This document shows, piece after piece, positions 28,123 through 37,280 of a stretch of DNA of 64,000 nucleotides. Positions within the stretch are counted from its first letter, which is position 1. Each line of letters starts with the position of its first letter. Both the position numbers and the translations under genes were made by a program. The stretch is from a bacterium (GTDB lineage Bacteria > CSSED10-310 > JAFGSJ01). A model generated the notes under the pieces. It ran no database searches. It saw nothing but the letters and a program-made list of their open reading frames with translations, and was not told the origin of the DNA. The stretch lies in NCBI GenBank assembly GCA_016934675.1, contig JAFGSJ010000044.1, positions 1 to 64,000 on the forward strand. The letters run 5' to 3'.

Positions 28123-30663
28123 ATGGTTGATTTAAAAGGTAACCTGAATGATGTCGGACTTCCATTAATCCTACGAACGATCAATCTCGGAAATATGACC
28201 GGGACTTTGAATCTGGTCCATGGCCAGGAAACAGGGAACATTTCTTTTCGGAGTGGTCGCGTCGTTTTCGCCGAGTCTTTAGAGCATAGGTTAAAACTCG
28301 GCCAGATTCTAATCGGGCAGGGCAGGTTGACCGAACAGGACCTTACCCGGATACTGGCCAAACAAAAAAAGACCGGTCAGAAATTGGGACAGTTGCTGCA
28401 GAAAATGAATCTGATCTCGGCAGATGAATTGGCACTCTGCCTCGGGTTTCAAGCCGAAGACGTGGTTTTTCAGTTACTCAACTGGACTTCCGGGACCTAT
28501 TCTTTTCAGGAAGGTGAGTTACCGGATACGACGTTGGTCAACCTGACTGAACAGACATCGGCTCTCATCACTGAAGGCAGGGACCAGATCGAGGAACTGC
28601 TTAAAATACGGCAGTCAATTCCCTCGATGAATCTGGTCATTGAATTAAATCCTATCTCGGAAACCAGTGAAAAGGAACGGGTGGTGGACCTGACCATCGA
28701 TGAATGGCAGGTGTTGTCTCTGGTTGACGGACACAGGTCCGTAGCGGAAATCTGCGAATTGAACCCGGCCAATACCTTCACTACCTGCCGGATACTCCAT
28801 GATCTGCTCGATTTTAATGTGATCAAACCGCAGGAGGTCAGGCTGTTCGAACAGCATATTGATGAATCGTCGCAACACCTGCTCACGCTGACGACCATGC
28901 TTTCTATCTATAATCAGGCATTCGTATCGATTTTCGCTGCGCTTGAGGCCGATATCGTATCCGGTGCTATCAAGACCTACCGTGAATGTCTCAAGGAAGC
29001 CAAAGAACGCTTCAGTCAATTGTTCAACTCTCTCGAATTGGGTCAAACCGGCTCCTTCAACCATCTTCAACTCATGCAGAACATCCTGGCTGTCCCGCTC
29101 ACCCAGCAAATTCCCATGCTTCGAAACGGCTTGAACGCGTTCCTGGCCAATGTTGTCATTAAACTCAAGGACCTGTTCGGCAAAAAAAAATATGATCAGA
29201 TCGTGAACAAGGTCTTCCAGGATATTAGTCAACTGTTCCTTGCCGACACGGAACTCCGGGCCAATGTCAAGAAAAATCTCGAAACTGTCATTGCTCACAC
29301 AAACCAGGTGCCCTCATCGTTCAAATTAGCCCTGAAGTTTTATAGCGACGGTCACTTTGACCTGGCACTCAAGCATTTCCAGAATATACCGCCGACCAAT
29401 CCCAATTATAAGAAAGCCCAAAGTTATCTGCACAAGATCGCCGAACGTGAGCCTGCTTTGCGGCAGTTCGTCCCGCCTCTCAGCGAGACCCAACCGGTTG
29501 AATTCGAAGATCAAGCGGAAGAGACTGCTCCGGCTATCACTGAAGCTGATAAAACTGAAAAAGGCAGTGACCGTTCCAAAGTGGTCCAAAACCTGATGAG
29601 CGGTTTGAAATGCTTTAGCCAGGATAACTATGAAGAAGCGGCCCACCTTTTCGATCAAGTCCTTCGAGCTGAACCGGGAAATACCAAAGCGATCAAATTC
29701 CGCGAACAGACCAAGAATCGTCTGGCCCAAAGCTTAGAGACCGACATCGGCACGCTTGAGGCCATACCCGTGCTCAACAGTGAGATCAGTGATGCCAAGC
29801 TTGAGAAACTGACTCTGTCACCCCACGAAGGCTATCTTCTCTCCCGAGTCAACGGCCAATACAGCATTAAGGAAATCATAGCCATCACTGGTCTGGATAC
29901 CTGTATCGCCCTCAAGATGTTCCAGATGTTCCTTTCCGAGAAACTGGTGCTCCTGAAAGAAAAAAGAGTGAAAGCCCCCGAACCGGCGGCTGCATCGGTC
30001 AAGACCGAACAACAAGCGGTCCGGAACGAGCTCGAACTTGATCCCGGACAAACCATACCCGAAACCGCTCCTGCCAGCCTGAGTACAAGTAAAATTACTT
30101 CGGCCCAGGGACCGACACAGACCAGGACCAGATTCATCGATCGGACTCAATTGGCCGAACAGCATTATAAAAAAGGTAAAAAAGCAGCGGAACAGGGCGA
30201 TTACCTGCGGGCCGTCGAAGAATTGGAAGCAGCCATCCTGAATAATCCCAATAGCCCACTCTACTATAATCTGCTTGCTGAGGCTCGCGAGAAAAAAAGG
30301 AGTACTGAAAGCAAAAATTTCTTCAATTCAGGCATACAGGAATTGAAGCAGAAAAATTTCAACAAGGCGATCAAATCATTCAAACAGGCCCTGGCCAACG
30401 ATCCACGTAACATGAACTGCCTCCTGACCCTGGCCGAGGTGCTCTCGAAGATACCGGGTAAAAAGGAAGAAGCGATCATGTATTTCAGAAAAGCTCTTGA
30501 ATCTCAGCCGAACAATGTCACACTCATTGTTAAAATCGGCCGATTATATAACTCGATCGGAGAAAGGGACCTGGCCATGAAAGCATATCGCAATTGCCTT
30601 GTCATCGACAGCGCGAACGAGGAAGCCCTCCGCGAACTCCGCCGCCTGCAACTGGCACTTTGA
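28123..30663 (+). CDS. DUF4388 (PATAN) and TPR-repeat protein
   Basis: 846 residues. AAAGGAGG (28111-28118) sets the start at the ATG at 28123. Residues ~1-160 are a DUF4388/PATAN domain (LKGNLNDVGLPLILRTINLG, TGTLNLVHG, GNISFRSGRVVFAE, then LGQILIGQGRLTEQDL). Two further ~50-residue segments share the pattern L-s-x-x-E-x-x-x-L-S-x-V-x-G-x-x-S-x-x-E-I (DEWQVLSLVDGHRSVAEICE near residue 197; HEGYLLSRVNGQYSIKEI near 570) and look like repeated winged-helix-like modules. TPR units occur around 425-465 and 490-545, and a block of four or five fills 685-846. PATAN domains usually act in signalling scaffolds. Cytoplasmic, since no signal peptide is seen. Confidence 0.85.
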   Translation: MVDLKGNLNDVGLPLILRTINLGNMTGTLNLVHGQETGNISFRSGRVVFAESLEHRLKLGQILIGQGRLTEQDLTRILAKQKKTGQKLGQLLQKMNLISADELALCLGFQAEDVVFQLLNWTSGTYSFQEGELPDTTLVNLTEQTSALITEGRDQIEELLKIRQSIPSMNLVIELNPISETSEKERVVDLTIDEWQVLSLVDGHRSVAEICELNPANTFTTCRILHDLLDFNVIKPQEVRLFEQHIDESSQHLLTLTTMLSIYNQAFVSIFAALEADIVSGAIKTYRECLKEAKERFSQLFNSLELGQTGSFNHLQLMQNILAVPLTQQIPMLRNGLNAFLANVVIKLKDLFGKKKYDQIVNKVFQDISQLFLADTELRANVKKNLETVIAHTNQVPSSFKLALKFYSDGHFDLALKHFQNIPPTNPNYKKAQSYLHKIAEREPALRQFVPPLSETQPVEFEDQAEETAPAITEADKTEKGSDRSKVVQNLMSGLKCFSQDNYEEAAHLFDQVLRAEPGNTKAIKFREQTKNRLAQSLETDIGTLEAIPVLNSEISDAKLEKLTLSPHEGYLLSRVNGQYSIKEIIAITGLDTCIALKMFQMFLSEKLVLLKEKRVKAPEPAAASVKTEQQAVRNELELDPGQTIPETAPASLSTSKITSAQGPTQTRTRFIDRTQLAEQHYKKGKKAAEQGDYLRAVEELEAAILNNPNSPLYYNLLAEAREKKRSTESKNFFNSGIQELKQKNFNKAIKSFKQALANDPRNMNCLLTLAEVLSKIPGKKEEAIMYFRKALESQPNNVTLIVKIGRLYNSIGERDLAMKAYRNCLVIDSANEEALRELRRLQLAL

Positions 30664-30815
30664 CAAGTTTCCTTGCTCTGTATGTTATGGGGAATAATCG
30701 AGGTCAGGGCTAGAATCCAGTTGGTGTGCTTGACGCTGGGAACGGGCAGTGATACTATTTTTTTTATTTCAGTGAAGTAATCCACCTTCATGAGTCAAGC
30801 GAGCGAGAGGTTGAG

Positions 30816-31715
30816 ATGGTCCTGGCGGGATATGGCTGTATCGGTTGTGTCATCGATGATGTCGTGGGAGCTTTGTTACCCCTGGTCGATGATGACTTGG
30901 TCAGACAAGCGGTCATAAAACGCTGTCTGGCTTATTTGGAGCAGGAATTCACGCTCGAACAGGTGCCTTCGGTTTTCATTACCCAGGTCCATCGTATCCT
31001 CAAACAAGTGACGGGCCTGACACTCCCCTTCGAGCGATTACGACGACGATGCAATGAGATTGGTTTGCTATTAGCCAAAAGGGTTGAGCAACGTTGTGTC
31101 GATCTCGGGGAGCGTGAGCGTTTCGCTGAGATGGTCCGCTGGGCTATCGCCGGGAATGAACTGGATTTCAGGACAGTTGGGACCGGTTATGAGATCGAGG
31201 TCGACCAGATTGAAACGCGATTACAGAGCTGCGTGGAACGACCGTTGGCCGTGAATCATCTCGATCAAATTCTCGATCTGATCAAGAGATCAACCCGCAT
31301 GGTCTACATTCCGGACAATGTTGGCGAAATTGCCTTTGACCTTCTTCTGGTAAAACAATTCCGGGAATGGGGCATGGAAGTGCTTTTTCCCTTGCGTGGC
31401 GGTCCCATTACCAGCGATGCCACCATGGAAGATGGCCTTTTTGTCGGTGCAGACAGGATCGCCAGCGATGTGTTCGAGGCGGGACCGGATACCTTGGGCA
31501 TATTACTCCATGAAGCCAGCCCACGTTTGCATAAGGAATTACAGCGGGCGGACCTGATCATCTGCAAAGGACAAGCAAATTTCTATACATTTTCTGAATA
31601 CAAACATGAATTCCCCGGAGCAGTGGTGAGTTTGCTGCGGACAAAATGCGATTGGGCCGCATCATATTTTGGTTTAGAGGGTAAAATCAACATAGCGGCT
31701 GTTCTCAAGGGATAA
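30816..31715 (+). CDS. DUF89 metal-dependent damage-control phosphatase-like protein
   Basis: 299 residues. The N-terminal CIGC pair (residues 8-11) matches the CxxC found at the start of subfamily I DUF89 proteins. The metal site is VYIPDNVGEIAFDLLL (Asp-Asn), and the family element ICKGQANFYTFSE follows near residue 250. Studied DUF89 proteins remove phosphate from damaged or excess sugar-phosphate and cofactor metabolites, using Co, Ni or Mn. The substrate here cannot be told. GAGAGGTTGAG precedes the ATG. The PgsA-like gene begins 17 bases downstream, so the two are probably co-transcribed. Confidence 0.85.
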   Translation: MVLAGYGCIGCVIDDVVGALLPLVDDDLVRQAVIKRCLAYLEQEFTLEQVPSVFITQVHRILKQVTGLTLPFERLRRRCNEIGLLLAKRVEQRCVDLGERERFAEMVRWAIAGNELDFRTVGTGYEIEVDQIETRLQSCVERPLAVNHLDQILDLIKRSTRMVYIPDNVGEIAFDLLLVKQFREWGMEVLFPLRGGPITSDATMEDGLFVGADRIASDVFEAGPDTLGILLHEASPRLHKELQRADLIICKGQANFYTFSEYKHEFPGAVVSLLRTKCDWAASYFGLEGKINIAAVLKG

Positions 31716-31732
31716 AACCTTTCTTCCGAGTA

Positions 31733-32326
31733 ATGGTGTTTACGATGACGATCTCAAACAGATTGACTCTTTTCAGATTAAGTTTTGGTCCGTTGTTTTG
31801 GTTCTTTTTCTTATTTTTGGACTCGTTCTGGGCCAAATGTGTAGCACTTGCCCTGGTTATAGCAACGGAAGTGACCGACCTCCTGGATGGTTATCTGGCC
31901 AGGAAACGTGGAGAAAAAACAGACTTCGGCAAATTACTCGACCCCTTTGCCGATAGTGTTTCGCGTTACAGTATTTTCTTGTGTTTTACCGGTTACACCT
32001 TTGTCAACGGGCCAGCTGACGCCGTTCCGATCATCATGGTCCTTTTGATCTTTTATCGTGATGCAACCGTTCAATTCATCCGCAGTATCGCCGCCGGACA
32101 AGCCATTATTATTGCTTCTCGGGCAAGCGGCAAGATCAAGGCAATCGTACAGGCCTGCGCCAATCACGCCATCGTTATATCCGTGATCCTGCAGTCCTTT
32201 TTTCCCAGATTTCCCGATGGTTACATTGCTTTCATATTAATGTTCATCGTGACCTGTATTACTTTGTGGTCTGCGTATGACTACATCTCCGGGAATTGGG
32301 CGGTCTTCAGAAATACGACCAAGTAG
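31733..32326 (+). CDS. pgsA: CDP-alcohol phosphatidyltransferase, PgsA-like
   Basis: 197 residues from the ATG at 31733; an ATG at 31745 is an alternative and gives the common MTISNRLTLFRL-type start. About five membrane segments. The CDP-alcohol phosphatidyltransferase motif is complete: DLLDGYLARKRGEKTDFGKL then LDPFADS (D-G-x2-A-R-x8-G-x3-D-x3-D). Length and the N-terminal LTLFR element fit phosphatidylglycerophosphate synthase, which makes PG-phosphate from CDP-diacylglycerol and glycerol-3-phosphate. A different acceptor alcohol cannot be excluded. It follows the DUF89 gene closely. Confidence 0.85.
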   Translation: MVFTMTISNRLTLFRLSFGPLFWFFFLFLDSFWAKCVALALVIATEVTDLLDGYLARKRGEKTDFGKLLDPFADSVSRYSIFLCFTGYTFVNGPADAVPIIMVLLIFYRDATVQFIRSIAAGQAIIIASRASGKIKAIVQACANHAIVISVILQSFFPRFPDGYIAFILMFIVTCITLWSAYDYISGNWAVFRNTTK

Positions 32327-32357
32327 CCGTATCACGATCTGAATGCAAGCTGATCTG

Positions 32358-32927
32358 TCAGCCCTGAAAAATGACCTGGTGGCGAGTATTGCTTTCACAC
32401 AAGACTTTCAGTTGATTGTTCTCCCATTTGAAGACAGCCACATTTTCATGTGGAGCACCATCGGGAGGTGGAACCGGGAAAATGCAGGTTAGCGATACCT
32501 GATCGGATAATGTCTGCAGAAACCCGCGGGTCGCCTCCTCGAGAAATTTCATGCAAATATTTAACTGTCTGTAACTCTCTCTCAGGACATGCTGGATATC
32601 CTGTTCCCATTCATTTATCCGCACAAGTGCATATTTGAAAGGAAAAAGATTTGCATCGGAAAAAAGAGAATGGTCCTTATTGGACCGAAACCGAAACCCC
32701 TCGGGACCTATAGTCAAATGAAAAGGAGCCCCGTCTTCACGCTCCTCGGACTGGACCTCATCAAGCACAATCCGGACCGCAACCGCAAAATGATCAAAAA
32801 TACGGACAAGCATCTCGGATAACTCGGGCTTGTTGATTTCATGCTCAGCATTCTGCAGAATAATTTCGTCCATCCAATCAGAGAGAAAATTCTGAACCAC
32901 AAGCGGAAAATCAACAAATCGGATCAT
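32358..32927 (-). CDS. Conserved-looking cytoplasmic protein of unknown function
   Basis: 189 residues. The ATG at 32927 is chosen because GGAGGA lies seven bases upstream; the ATG at 32933 touches that site. No signal peptide or membrane segment. The N-terminal half is helical and acidic. The middle has an APFHLTIGPEGFRFRSN stretch followed by a helix-rich part (QDIQHVLRESYRQLNICMKF), and the end has VAVFKWENNQLKVLCE. No family is recognised. It lies between the pgsA-like gene (convergent) and the CAP-domain gene (same strand, 230 bases upstream). Codon use is like the neighbours. Confidence 0.6.
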   Translation of the reverse strand: MIRFVDFPLVVQNFLSDWMDEIILQNAEHEINKPELSEMLVRIFDHFAVAVRIVLDEVQSEEREDGAPFHLTIGPEGFRFRSNKDHSLFSDANLFPFKYALVRINEWEQDIQHVLRESYRQLNICMKFLEEATRGFLQTLSDQVSLTCIFPVPPPDGAPHENVAVFKWENNQLKVLCESNTRHQVIFQG

Positions 32928-32977
32928 GATCATTCCTCCATGCCTACCGGAACAAATTGATGAAATAAATCAGTATT

Positions 32978-33008
32978 TATATAAAGTTACAGTTTGAGAC
33001 CAGGTCAA
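32978..33008 (-). promoter_or_regulatory. Possible promoter for the unknown gene at 32358-32927
   Basis: Minus strand: TTGACC (33008-33003) followed after 18 to 19 bases by TTATAT/TATATA (32984-32978). The -35 box is good, the -10 box only fair. Confidence 0.35.
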
Positions 33009-33164
33009 TAAAGCTCTGACAGGATTGAGTCCAAAAAAAGCGACTATATTCATTTACCTTTTCATTAATTGACTCATTTGTCAAGTTCATTGTACAGATA
33101 GCTCGATAAAACATACTCTGATCCGAGTGGCCCTGCGTCGGTCATTCCTTTGATCAGGGGCAGG

Positions 33165-34538
33165 TTATTGACAGGCTGGCGTAGCCGCAGGTCGGGCCTC
33201 CTCGGTGCTGTCATGACCATACGGTCCTTCAGCCAGGTCATCCCCGGGAACAACCAGGAAATAGGCGTCTCCAGCAGGTGGTGTGAAACTCACGCTCGTA
33301 TCTATTTCGTAACAACTGTCACTACCGCTTATATCGCCTGAAGCGGTGAAACTCGTGTGATCGTACCAATTGCCCAACGAACCCTGATAAATATGATACC
33401 AGTCTGCTCCATTGACAGCTTCCCAACTGAGAGACAGGTTATCCGAATCTTTTTCGAGCTCGATCAGAAGGGAATAGGTCGGATTTTCATCAAAAACTGC
33501 GGTGACCTCGAAAGCCTGATCCATGTAAAGGTCACAGGTTCCGGTTCCGGAACAATCGCCGCTCCAACCGCTGAACAGTGAACCGAGATGAGTGGCTGCT
33601 GTCAGGACTACCGTTGTTCCACTCTCGAAGGTACTGCTACACGTCAAGCCACAATCGATCCCGGCCACATCGCTGGTGACTGTTCCTGCTCCAGAACCTG
33701 TTTTGGTCACGATCAGGTCATAGCCTGAGGACCAGATCGAACAGGGATCAAAGACGTTCATGACGACCACTTCCCCATAATTCCAGCCTAAATAGGGACC
33801 TCCGGCATTACCGATGCCGAGAAATCCCTCGACACCTGTTGTGCCTGAATTATCATTGTAAGGATACCATAAGACACAGTGACGGTGGCCCCAGCTCGAG
33901 GTCGAGTCATTGTAGAGCCACGTATAGAGTGCGCGTTCGATGTGAAGCGGGATCGAACTGCCCGAGGTGACAACATAGAACAGATTCTCGGCCACTGACA
34001 GGGAATCATAACAGGCCCCGATCGTAGGATTATCCTCGAGACGCTCCCAGGGGGACCGACCATCTGCATTATGACTGAAAACATCGTTATCCCGAAGATA
34101 CTGTGCATAATACTGGGCGACACCAGTCACATTGGTTTCGATACCGGTCATAGCATCTATGCTGCGGTCCAGACGTTCATTATTTATGATCCACAGACAT
34201 TTTTCACCGATACTCATCGTATCCCACGTGGCCTGGCTGGGAAAAGTGAGCATAGGCAGGGACGTGCCCAATTGAGTGTTCTCGACGGTACGGCCATTGT
34301 TGAATGATGATTGGACATCAGCGACACCGCTGGTACCGCCCGACCAAGGGATATCGGACGTCGGGTCGGTCGGGTATGCCCGTAGTTCATCACTTACAAT
34401 GAGAGATTCATCGTCAGCTTGAGCCTGAAACTCCTCAAGATTGTCATGCGACATCCCCATCAGAGACATGACCAGAAACACCACGACCAGTGTCTGCACG
34501 AGAATACTAATCATTAAACTCCTTCTATTATCTCTCAT
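33165..34538 (-). CDS. Secreted CAP (SCP/PR1) domain protein
   Basis: 457 residues. AAGGAAGGT upstream sets the ATG at 34538. Residues 1-30 form a signal peptide. Residues ~85-260 form a CAP domain: NNERLDRS, GVAQYYAQYLRDNDVFSHN with the active-site-like histidine, AENLFYV, and WGHRHCVLW. Then comes a Listeria-type bacterial repeat module (YDLIVTKTGSGAGTVTSD, GIDCGLTCSSTF, LFSGWSGDCSGTGTC, VTAVF) and a C-terminal Fn3-like module (LSLSWEAVNGADWYHIYQG). CAP proteins are extracellular; reported bacterial roles vary. The last module resembles those of the Kelch protein at 24-27 kb, so both may be surface-exposed products of the same secretion route. Confidence 0.85.
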   Translation of the reverse strand: MRDNRRSLMISILVQTLVVVFLVMSLMGMSHDNLEEFQAQADDESLIVSDELRAYPTDPTSDIPWSGGTSGVADVQSSFNNGRTVENTQLGTSLPMLTFPSQATWDTMSIGEKCLWIINNERLDRSIDAMTGIETNVTGVAQYYAQYLRDNDVFSHNADGRSPWERLEDNPTIGACYDSLSVAENLFYVVTSGSSIPLHIERALYTWLYNDSTSSWGHRHCVLWYPYNDNSGTTGVEGFLGIGNAGGPYLGWNYGEVVVMNVFDPCSIWSSGYDLIVTKTGSGAGTVTSDVAGIDCGLTCSSTFESGTTVVLTAATHLGSLFSGWSGDCSGTGTCDLYMDQAFEVTAVFDENPTYSLLIELEKDSDNLSLSWEAVNGADWYHIYQGSLGNWYDHTSFTASGDISGSDSCYEIDTSVSFTPPAGDAYFLVVPGDDLAEGPYGHDSTEEARPAATPACQ

Positions 34539-34673
34539 AATGACCTTCCTTGTGAGAAGAATAAGAATAAACATATTCTAGGTTATGCGAACAATCCTGG
34601 TCACCTATCACAACACGATACGGGCAAGGTTATTTTTCGAGTAATTATTTTGATTTCAACATTGCTTGTCCTT

Positions 34674-35429
34674 TCAATGGCCCATGGTCAGTCCGCCGTC
34701 GATGATCAGGACCTGGCCGGTGATGTAGCTGCTTTGATCGGAACAGAGGAAAGCGACGGCAGCGGCGATTTCCTTCGGTTCGCCGAAACGGGCCATAGGT
34801 ATGGTTTCGAGAAATTGGTCGAGCAGTTCCTGTTTCAGGTCTTTGATCATATCGGTCTTGATGACACCGGGGCAGACGGCATTGACCCTGATGCCGAGCG
34901 GGGCCAGTTCGCGGGCCAGGGACCGGGTCAGGGCGACCAGTCCTCCCTTGGAGGCGGCGTAATTGGTTTGGCCTTCACGACCGGTCAATCCGCTGGGTGA
35001 GACGATATTGACAATTGAGCCCCGTCTTTTCGAGATCATGGGTCTGATGGCTTTTTTCGAGACAAGAAAAACGCTGCGGAGATTGACATCGAGGACCCGG
35101 TCCCAGTCGTTTTCCTTCATCAGCATGAGTGGACCGTCGATCCTGATACCGGCATTATTGATAACAGCACTGAGTTGTCCCGGCAGTTTTCGGATTTCAT
35201 TGAACAGGAATTCCACTTCTTCAGCTTGGGAGACATCAGCCTTGACGATCAGGGTTTGAACACCGAGTTCTTCGCATTGGTGCTGGACCTCGCAAATGCG
35301 TTGTTCGTTCGAAACGTAGTTTAAACAGAGATTGTAACCCGCACGGGCAAGTTCGAGGGCAATGGCCCGTCCGATACCGCGGGAGGCCCCGGTCACAAGT
35401 GCACTTTCAGTTGAGTTATTCACAGTCAC
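34674..35429 (-). CDS. fabG: 3-oxoacyl-ACP reductase FabG-type
   Basis: 251 residues. The GTG at 35429 lies seven bases after AAAGGAG; a longer frame from a TTG at 35447 would include that site, so it is rejected. The NADP-binding [24 protein letters not shown] and the catalytic IVSPSGLTG / YAASKGG (Ser, Tyr-x3-Lys) are all present, as in FabG, which reduces 3-oxoacyl-ACP in fatty-acid elongation. Its start overlaps the end of fabD by 14 bases, indicating coupling. acpP, fabF and fabH are not nearby, so a dedicated (non-housekeeping) acyl pathway is also possible. Confidence 0.88.
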   Translation of the reverse strand: MTVNNSTESALVTGASRGIGRAIALELARAGYNLCLNYVSNEQRICEVQHQCEELGVQTLIVKADVSQAEEVEFLFNEIRKLPGQLSAVINNAGIRIDGPLMLMKENDWDRVLDVNLRSVFLVSKKAIRPMISKRRGSIVNIVSPSGLTGREGQTNYAASKGGLVALTRSLARELAPLGIRVNAVCPGVIKTDMIKDLKQELLDQFLETIPMARFGEPKEIAAAVAFLCSDQSSYITGQVLIIDGGLTMGH

Positions 35430-36387
35430 AACGGGACTCCTTTCCAAGAGTGTATTCTGATGAATGCGAGGCGATCAACCAGTCCTCAGCCTGGAAAATA
35501 TGGCGGACCCGCTGCTCGCGTCGGAGTAATTTAGCCAAAAATGAGCCATGTCCCACTTCCCAGAAATCGGTCACATCTCGTTCGAGGAGTGAAGCCAGGC
35601 TGCGAGGGAAATCAACGGGATCAACCAGTTGCTTGACCAGCAGTTCACGAATCTGATCGACCCGGTCCAAAACAGCCCCATTTGATCCGCACACAAGGGG
35701 TATGTCAGGTTCGAGCAGTTCGATTTTCCGGATATAAGTGTTGAACTGAGCTGCGGCGGATTGGAGCAAGGGCGAATGATAGGGAATGCTGACCGGTAAC
35801 CAGCGGATATTCAGAAGGCCGGGTCGCCGGGCTTTTTCGTATGCGACTTCGAGGGCTTGATAATCGCCGGATAAAAAAAACTGGCGGTCCGAATTGGTAT
35901 TGGCAATGACTACCACACCATATTTTTCAGCTTCAGCCATGATTTCCTGGACAATCGGGAGGACCAGGCCCGTGATGGCCAACATGCCCGCCTTGTGCCC
36001 GGCCATGCCGACTTTCATGCACCTGTACGCTTCACAGACCAAGCCTAAACCATCTCTCAGGGATACGGCCCCGCAACACGATAGGGCCGAGTATATACCG
36101 GAACTATAGCCATACACTATGGATGGCCGTATCTTATAATTATGCAGGGCCCGGTCATAACCGGCATTGACCAGGTAAATAGCGATCTGGGCTGCTAATT
36201 CATCATGGTCGGGCCAACTTGTATCTGAAGTCAGCAATGGTTCGAGTGCATAAGGCACATCCAGGGAATGCTGTATGTCACGGATCATGCCAGGAAAGAA
36301 GTCACAGTGCCGGAATAGCCATTGCCCCATGCCCGCGGTTTGAACACCGTAACCGGGAAATAGGAATGCAACATCAGATTCGGTCAT
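35416..36387 (-). CDS. fabD: Malonyl-CoA:ACP transacylase-like acyltransferase
   Basis: 323 residues. GGGAGGA precedes the ATG. The fold matches Fab[15 protein letters not shown] at the start, the nucleophile elbow [21 protein letters not shown] (the conserved arginine), and [11 protein letters not shown] with the catalytic histidine. The elbow is GYSSG rather than the common GHSLG: the serine is kept, but the preceding histidine and the following Leu-Gly-Glu are changed. The acyl group may thus differ from malonyl. With fabG it forms a two-gene set on the minus strand. Confidence is high for the acyltransferase fold and moderate for classical FabD function. Confidence 0.8.
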   Translation of the reverse strand: MTESDVAFLFPGYGVQTAGMGQWLFRHCDFFPGMIRDIQHSLDVPYALEPLLTSDTSWPDHDELAAQIAIYLVNAGYDRALHNYKIRPSIVYGYSSGIYSALSCCGAVSLRDGLGLVCEAYRCMKVGMAGHKAGMLAITGLVLPIVQEIMAEAEKYGVVVIANTNSDRQFFLSGDYQALEVAYEKARRPGLLNIRWLPVSIPYHSPLLQSAAAQFNTYIRKIELLEPDIPLVCGSNGAVLDRVDQIRELLVKQLVDPVDFPRSLASLLERDVTDFWEVGHGSFLAKLLRREQRVRHIFQAEDWLIASHSSEYTLGKESRCDCE

Positions 36388-36471
36388 GTATTCGTTCGTC
36401 CTCCCAAGGTAAACAGGCTTGTCTGCCCAATTGTGTTCCGTATTCAGAAAAGATGCTCAAATCAATCAAAT

Positions 36472-36798
36472 TCAGCGGGTCCGATCAAAAACAAACCTGT
36501 AGAACAGGCCAAGTATGATGCCGACAACCACGAACAGGGCCAGGTTAACCAAAAGATTTTTGACTGTATCCAGTCCCAGGGCGTCGACAATGGCGTTGTA
36601 GCCCAACCACAAGCCCAGGATGATCGGTCCGAGACAGCCAATGGCCAATCCTCTGATGAGGTAGTTATGCTTTTTGTCGGCTAACACGCCCCAACACCAT
36701 CCGAAGCCAAGCCCCAGAACCGGGCCGATGAATCCGAGCCAATAAAAAAAGGAATTGACCAATTGCTCATCGAGGAGTAAGTTTAACAATCTTTCCAT
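36472..36798 (-). CDS. Small membrane protein of unknown function
   Basis: 108 residues with three hydrophobic segments (about 15-38, 47-67, 78-101) rich in glycine (GPVLGLGFGWCWGVL, LAIGCLGPIILGLWLG). A short acidic N-terminus and basic C-terminus are typical of an inner-membrane protein. GGAGAACTC precedes the ATG. No family recognised. It lies 84 bases upstream of fabD on the same strand and may share its transcript. Confidence 0.6.
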   Translation of the reverse strand: MERLLNLLLDEQLVNSFFYWLGFIGPVLGLGFGWCWGVLADKKHNYLIRGLAIGCLGPIILGLWLGYNAIVDALGLDTVKNLLVNLALFVVVGIILGLFYRFVFDRTR

Positions 36799-36928
36799 GA
36801 TCGAGTTCTCCTGCTCAAATGTCTAAAGCGGTCCGGCTCATACCGCCAGATCGTCATCACAGTATTAGCGACGTATCTCTTCCACCTCCATTGGCAATAG
36901 TATATAAGGCTCCCGTCCAAATCGCAAC

Positions 36929-36956
36929 TTGAAAAAAAAACGAATTTCATTATACT
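36929..36956 (+). promoter_or_regulatory. Sigma-70-type promoter upstream of a 43-residue gene
   Basis: TTGAAA (36929-36934), a 16-base spacer, then TATACT (36951-36956). The next start codon on this strand is at 37103, giving a 5' leader of about 140 bases. The rest of the gap from 36799 to 37102 shows no gene. Confidence 0.6.
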
Positions 36957-37102
36957 GTACAAAAGAGGGGTTTTGACTGCTGGAAATTCCGAGTCCTCTC
37001 ACCTGTTCAGGCGAAAATCATGGTTCACTTTCAACCAGGTATTCATTCGCCGATAGGTTAGGTCCCGTTCTGTCAAACGAGAATGACAGAAAGGAGTCAA
37101 TC

Positions 37103-37234
37103 ATGATCTGTGATATATGCGGTGAAGAAATCGAGGAATGGGAATTCGAGGAAGGTTTCGCTTTCAAGTACGAAGGCGGCGCAATTCATGAACGGTGTCG
37201 GGAAGAATATTTCGGAACGCCTGAAGACGAATAG
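37103..37234 (+). CDS. Tiny zinc-ribbon-like acidic protein (43 residues)
   Basis: The frame from the ATG at 37103 to the TAG at 37234 encodes 43 residues, MICDICGEEIEEWEFEEGFA and so on to EEYFGTPEDE. It has a CxxC knuckle at residues 3-6 and a further histidine and cysteine near 29-32 (IHERC), enough for one zinc site. AGAAAGGAG lies upstream with good spacing, and a promoter is visible at 36929-36956. Very acidic overall. Function unknown; similar mini zinc ribbons are often overlooked because of size. It is convergent with tsaC. Confidence 0.6.
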   Translation: MICDICGEEIEEWEFEEGFAFKYEGGAIHERCREEYFGTPEDE

Positions 37235-37280
37235 CAAGGCGTCGGATGACGCAACCACCTGATTCAGTCCCGGACCGAGC

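Noticed and set aside
28645-29298. 217-residue frame antisense to the DUF4388-TPR gene
   Set aside because: Mirror frame of a codon-biased gene; no ribosome binding site and no recognisable features.
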